From Spirosoma fluviale (lineage in GTDB: Bacteria > Bacteroidota > Bacteroidia > Cytophagales > Spirosomataceae): DNA of 64,000 bases. A program made the translations under genes and the position numbers. The stretch spans positions 2,046,001 to 2,110,000 of the forward strand of contig NZ_OCNH01000001.1 of NCBI RefSeq assembly GCF_900230225.1. Direction: 5' to 3'. A model generated the notes under the pieces. That model did not search any database. It had not been told where the DNA came from and worked only from the letters and a program-made list of their open reading frames with translations. Below, in pieces: positions 63,555 through 64,000 of this stretch. The stretch's first letter is position 1, and each line of letters begins with the position of its first letter.

Positions 63555-64000
63555 TTAGAAAGAATATACTGTTGTTAGCAGTAAACGTGTGTTTGTAATC
63601 TGATCGGCTCCGGTAACTTTAGCGTCTGTCGAAGAGGTGCCGTAGCCAGCCGTCGTTAGTTCCAGCTCGGTACCAATACGAAACCGGCCCGAAACAACTT
63701 CCAGCCGGGGTGCCACCCGGAACAAATTATCGATACCGCCCCGTCCGCCAATCCCGATACCGCGTCCATAGGCTGCAACCGCATTAGCGTCGTTTCCGGT
63801 GTTTTTAGAATATCCGACAAAAATGGCCGGGATAACTGTTTTACCATTGCCCATTAATTCAGCCCATATCGATGTAATACCCGTTGGTTTATAGGCAGTT
63901 TCCAGAGCGGGCGTTGTCCCTGTTGCAGCCGTACCATAGGCTAAAAAGCCACCCAGCATCACATGATCGGTCATATTCGAACCTTTAAGGGCTTCGATTT
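63555..64000 (-). CDS. Outer-membrane barrel protein, C-terminal part, cut by window edge
   Basis: The frame is open through the right edge, so about 147 residues are seen. The visible part is beta-strand-rich with many Gly, Thr and Ala residues and ends in TVYSF, the terminal aromatic pattern of outer-membrane barrels. A DcaP-like or porin identity is possible but not shown. It precedes the MHS transporter by 48 bases on the same strand and may supply its substrate across the outer membrane. Confidence 0.6.
   Translation of the reverse strand, partial: IEALKGSNMTDHVMLGGFLAYGTAATGTTPALETAYKPTGITSIWAELMGNGKTVIPAIFVGYSKNTGNDANAVAAYGRGIGIGGRGGIDNLFRVAPRLEVVSGRFRIGTELELTTAGYGTSSTDAKVTGADQITNTRLLLTTVYSF

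Overview
The window looks like chromosome of a Bacteroidota bacterium, most likely a Cytophagales member close to Spirosoma (inference from gene content, not from a database match). The grounds are promoters of the Bacteroidota type (TTTG, about 19 bases, TAnnTTTG), outer-membrane 'putative porin' and TonB-like barrels, an HU-CCDC81/SPOR protein, CHRD lipoproteins, a receiver-only regulator beside an SLC5-type histidine kinase, a GH127/DUF5009 pair and the gluconate-dehydrogenase-3/GMC pair. No rRNA, tRNA, insertion sequence, prophage or CRISPR array was seen.

Layout. 1-6.2 kb: tail of an HTH protein, a secreted TPR protein, gyrA, and a Res/Xre toxin-antitoxin pair. 6.3-9.5 kb: DUF4142 lipoprotein, a small secreted protein, an HprK-like ATPase, hisS. 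9.5-18.3 kb: a 51-residue basic protein with a strong promoter divergent from hisS, then a leftward row of housekeeping genes (pyrG, yidC, a TPR/periplasmic-binding protein, hemL, a glycosyltransferase). 18.5-24.9 kb: lipoprotein, a two-gene FAD dehydrogenase, a porin and lpxK. 24.9-28.1 kb: menC, a large HTH regulator and an acetyltransferase. 28.2-35.3 kb: a six-repeat secreted protein, aconitase, two CHRD lipoprotein genes (one broken by a single TAG), Hsp20. 35.4-41.2 kb: topA, a GH20 hexosaminidase and a CobB-type sirtuin. 41.4-47.2 kb: a receiver-like orphan, GH127, DUF5009 and an M61 peptidase. 47.5-53.5 kb: a rightward envelope cluster (TPR, beta-barrel, HU-SPOR).

54.1-64 kb: the most coherent system. 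On one strand lie an outer-membrane barrel, an MHS-family transporter, two small membrane proteins, a histidine kinase with an SLC5 transporter domain and STAC linker, a receiver-only response regulator, a propionyl/acetyl-CoA synthetase-like enzyme and Acs. This reads as uptake, sensing and CoA activation of short-chain carboxylates. The pairing of an SLC5-STAC kinase with acs matches the known CrbS/CrbR acetate switch, but the regulator here has no DNA-binding domain. Aconitase and the sirtuin elsewhere in the window fit acetate metabolism but are unlinked.

Other notable signals: three intergenic long palindromes whose arms are built of short tandem units, different at each site; a CHRD lipoprotein gene with one nonsense codon just before its lipobox cysteine and ten exact 24-base repeats; two 13-base direct repeats 21 bases apart upstream of the antitoxin gene; and a GMC dehydrogenase with a four-cysteine motif that may hold an iron-sulfur cluster. 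Many coding starts were moved inward to the Met that begins a signal peptide or the conserved domain. Family names come from reading the translations, with no searches run.
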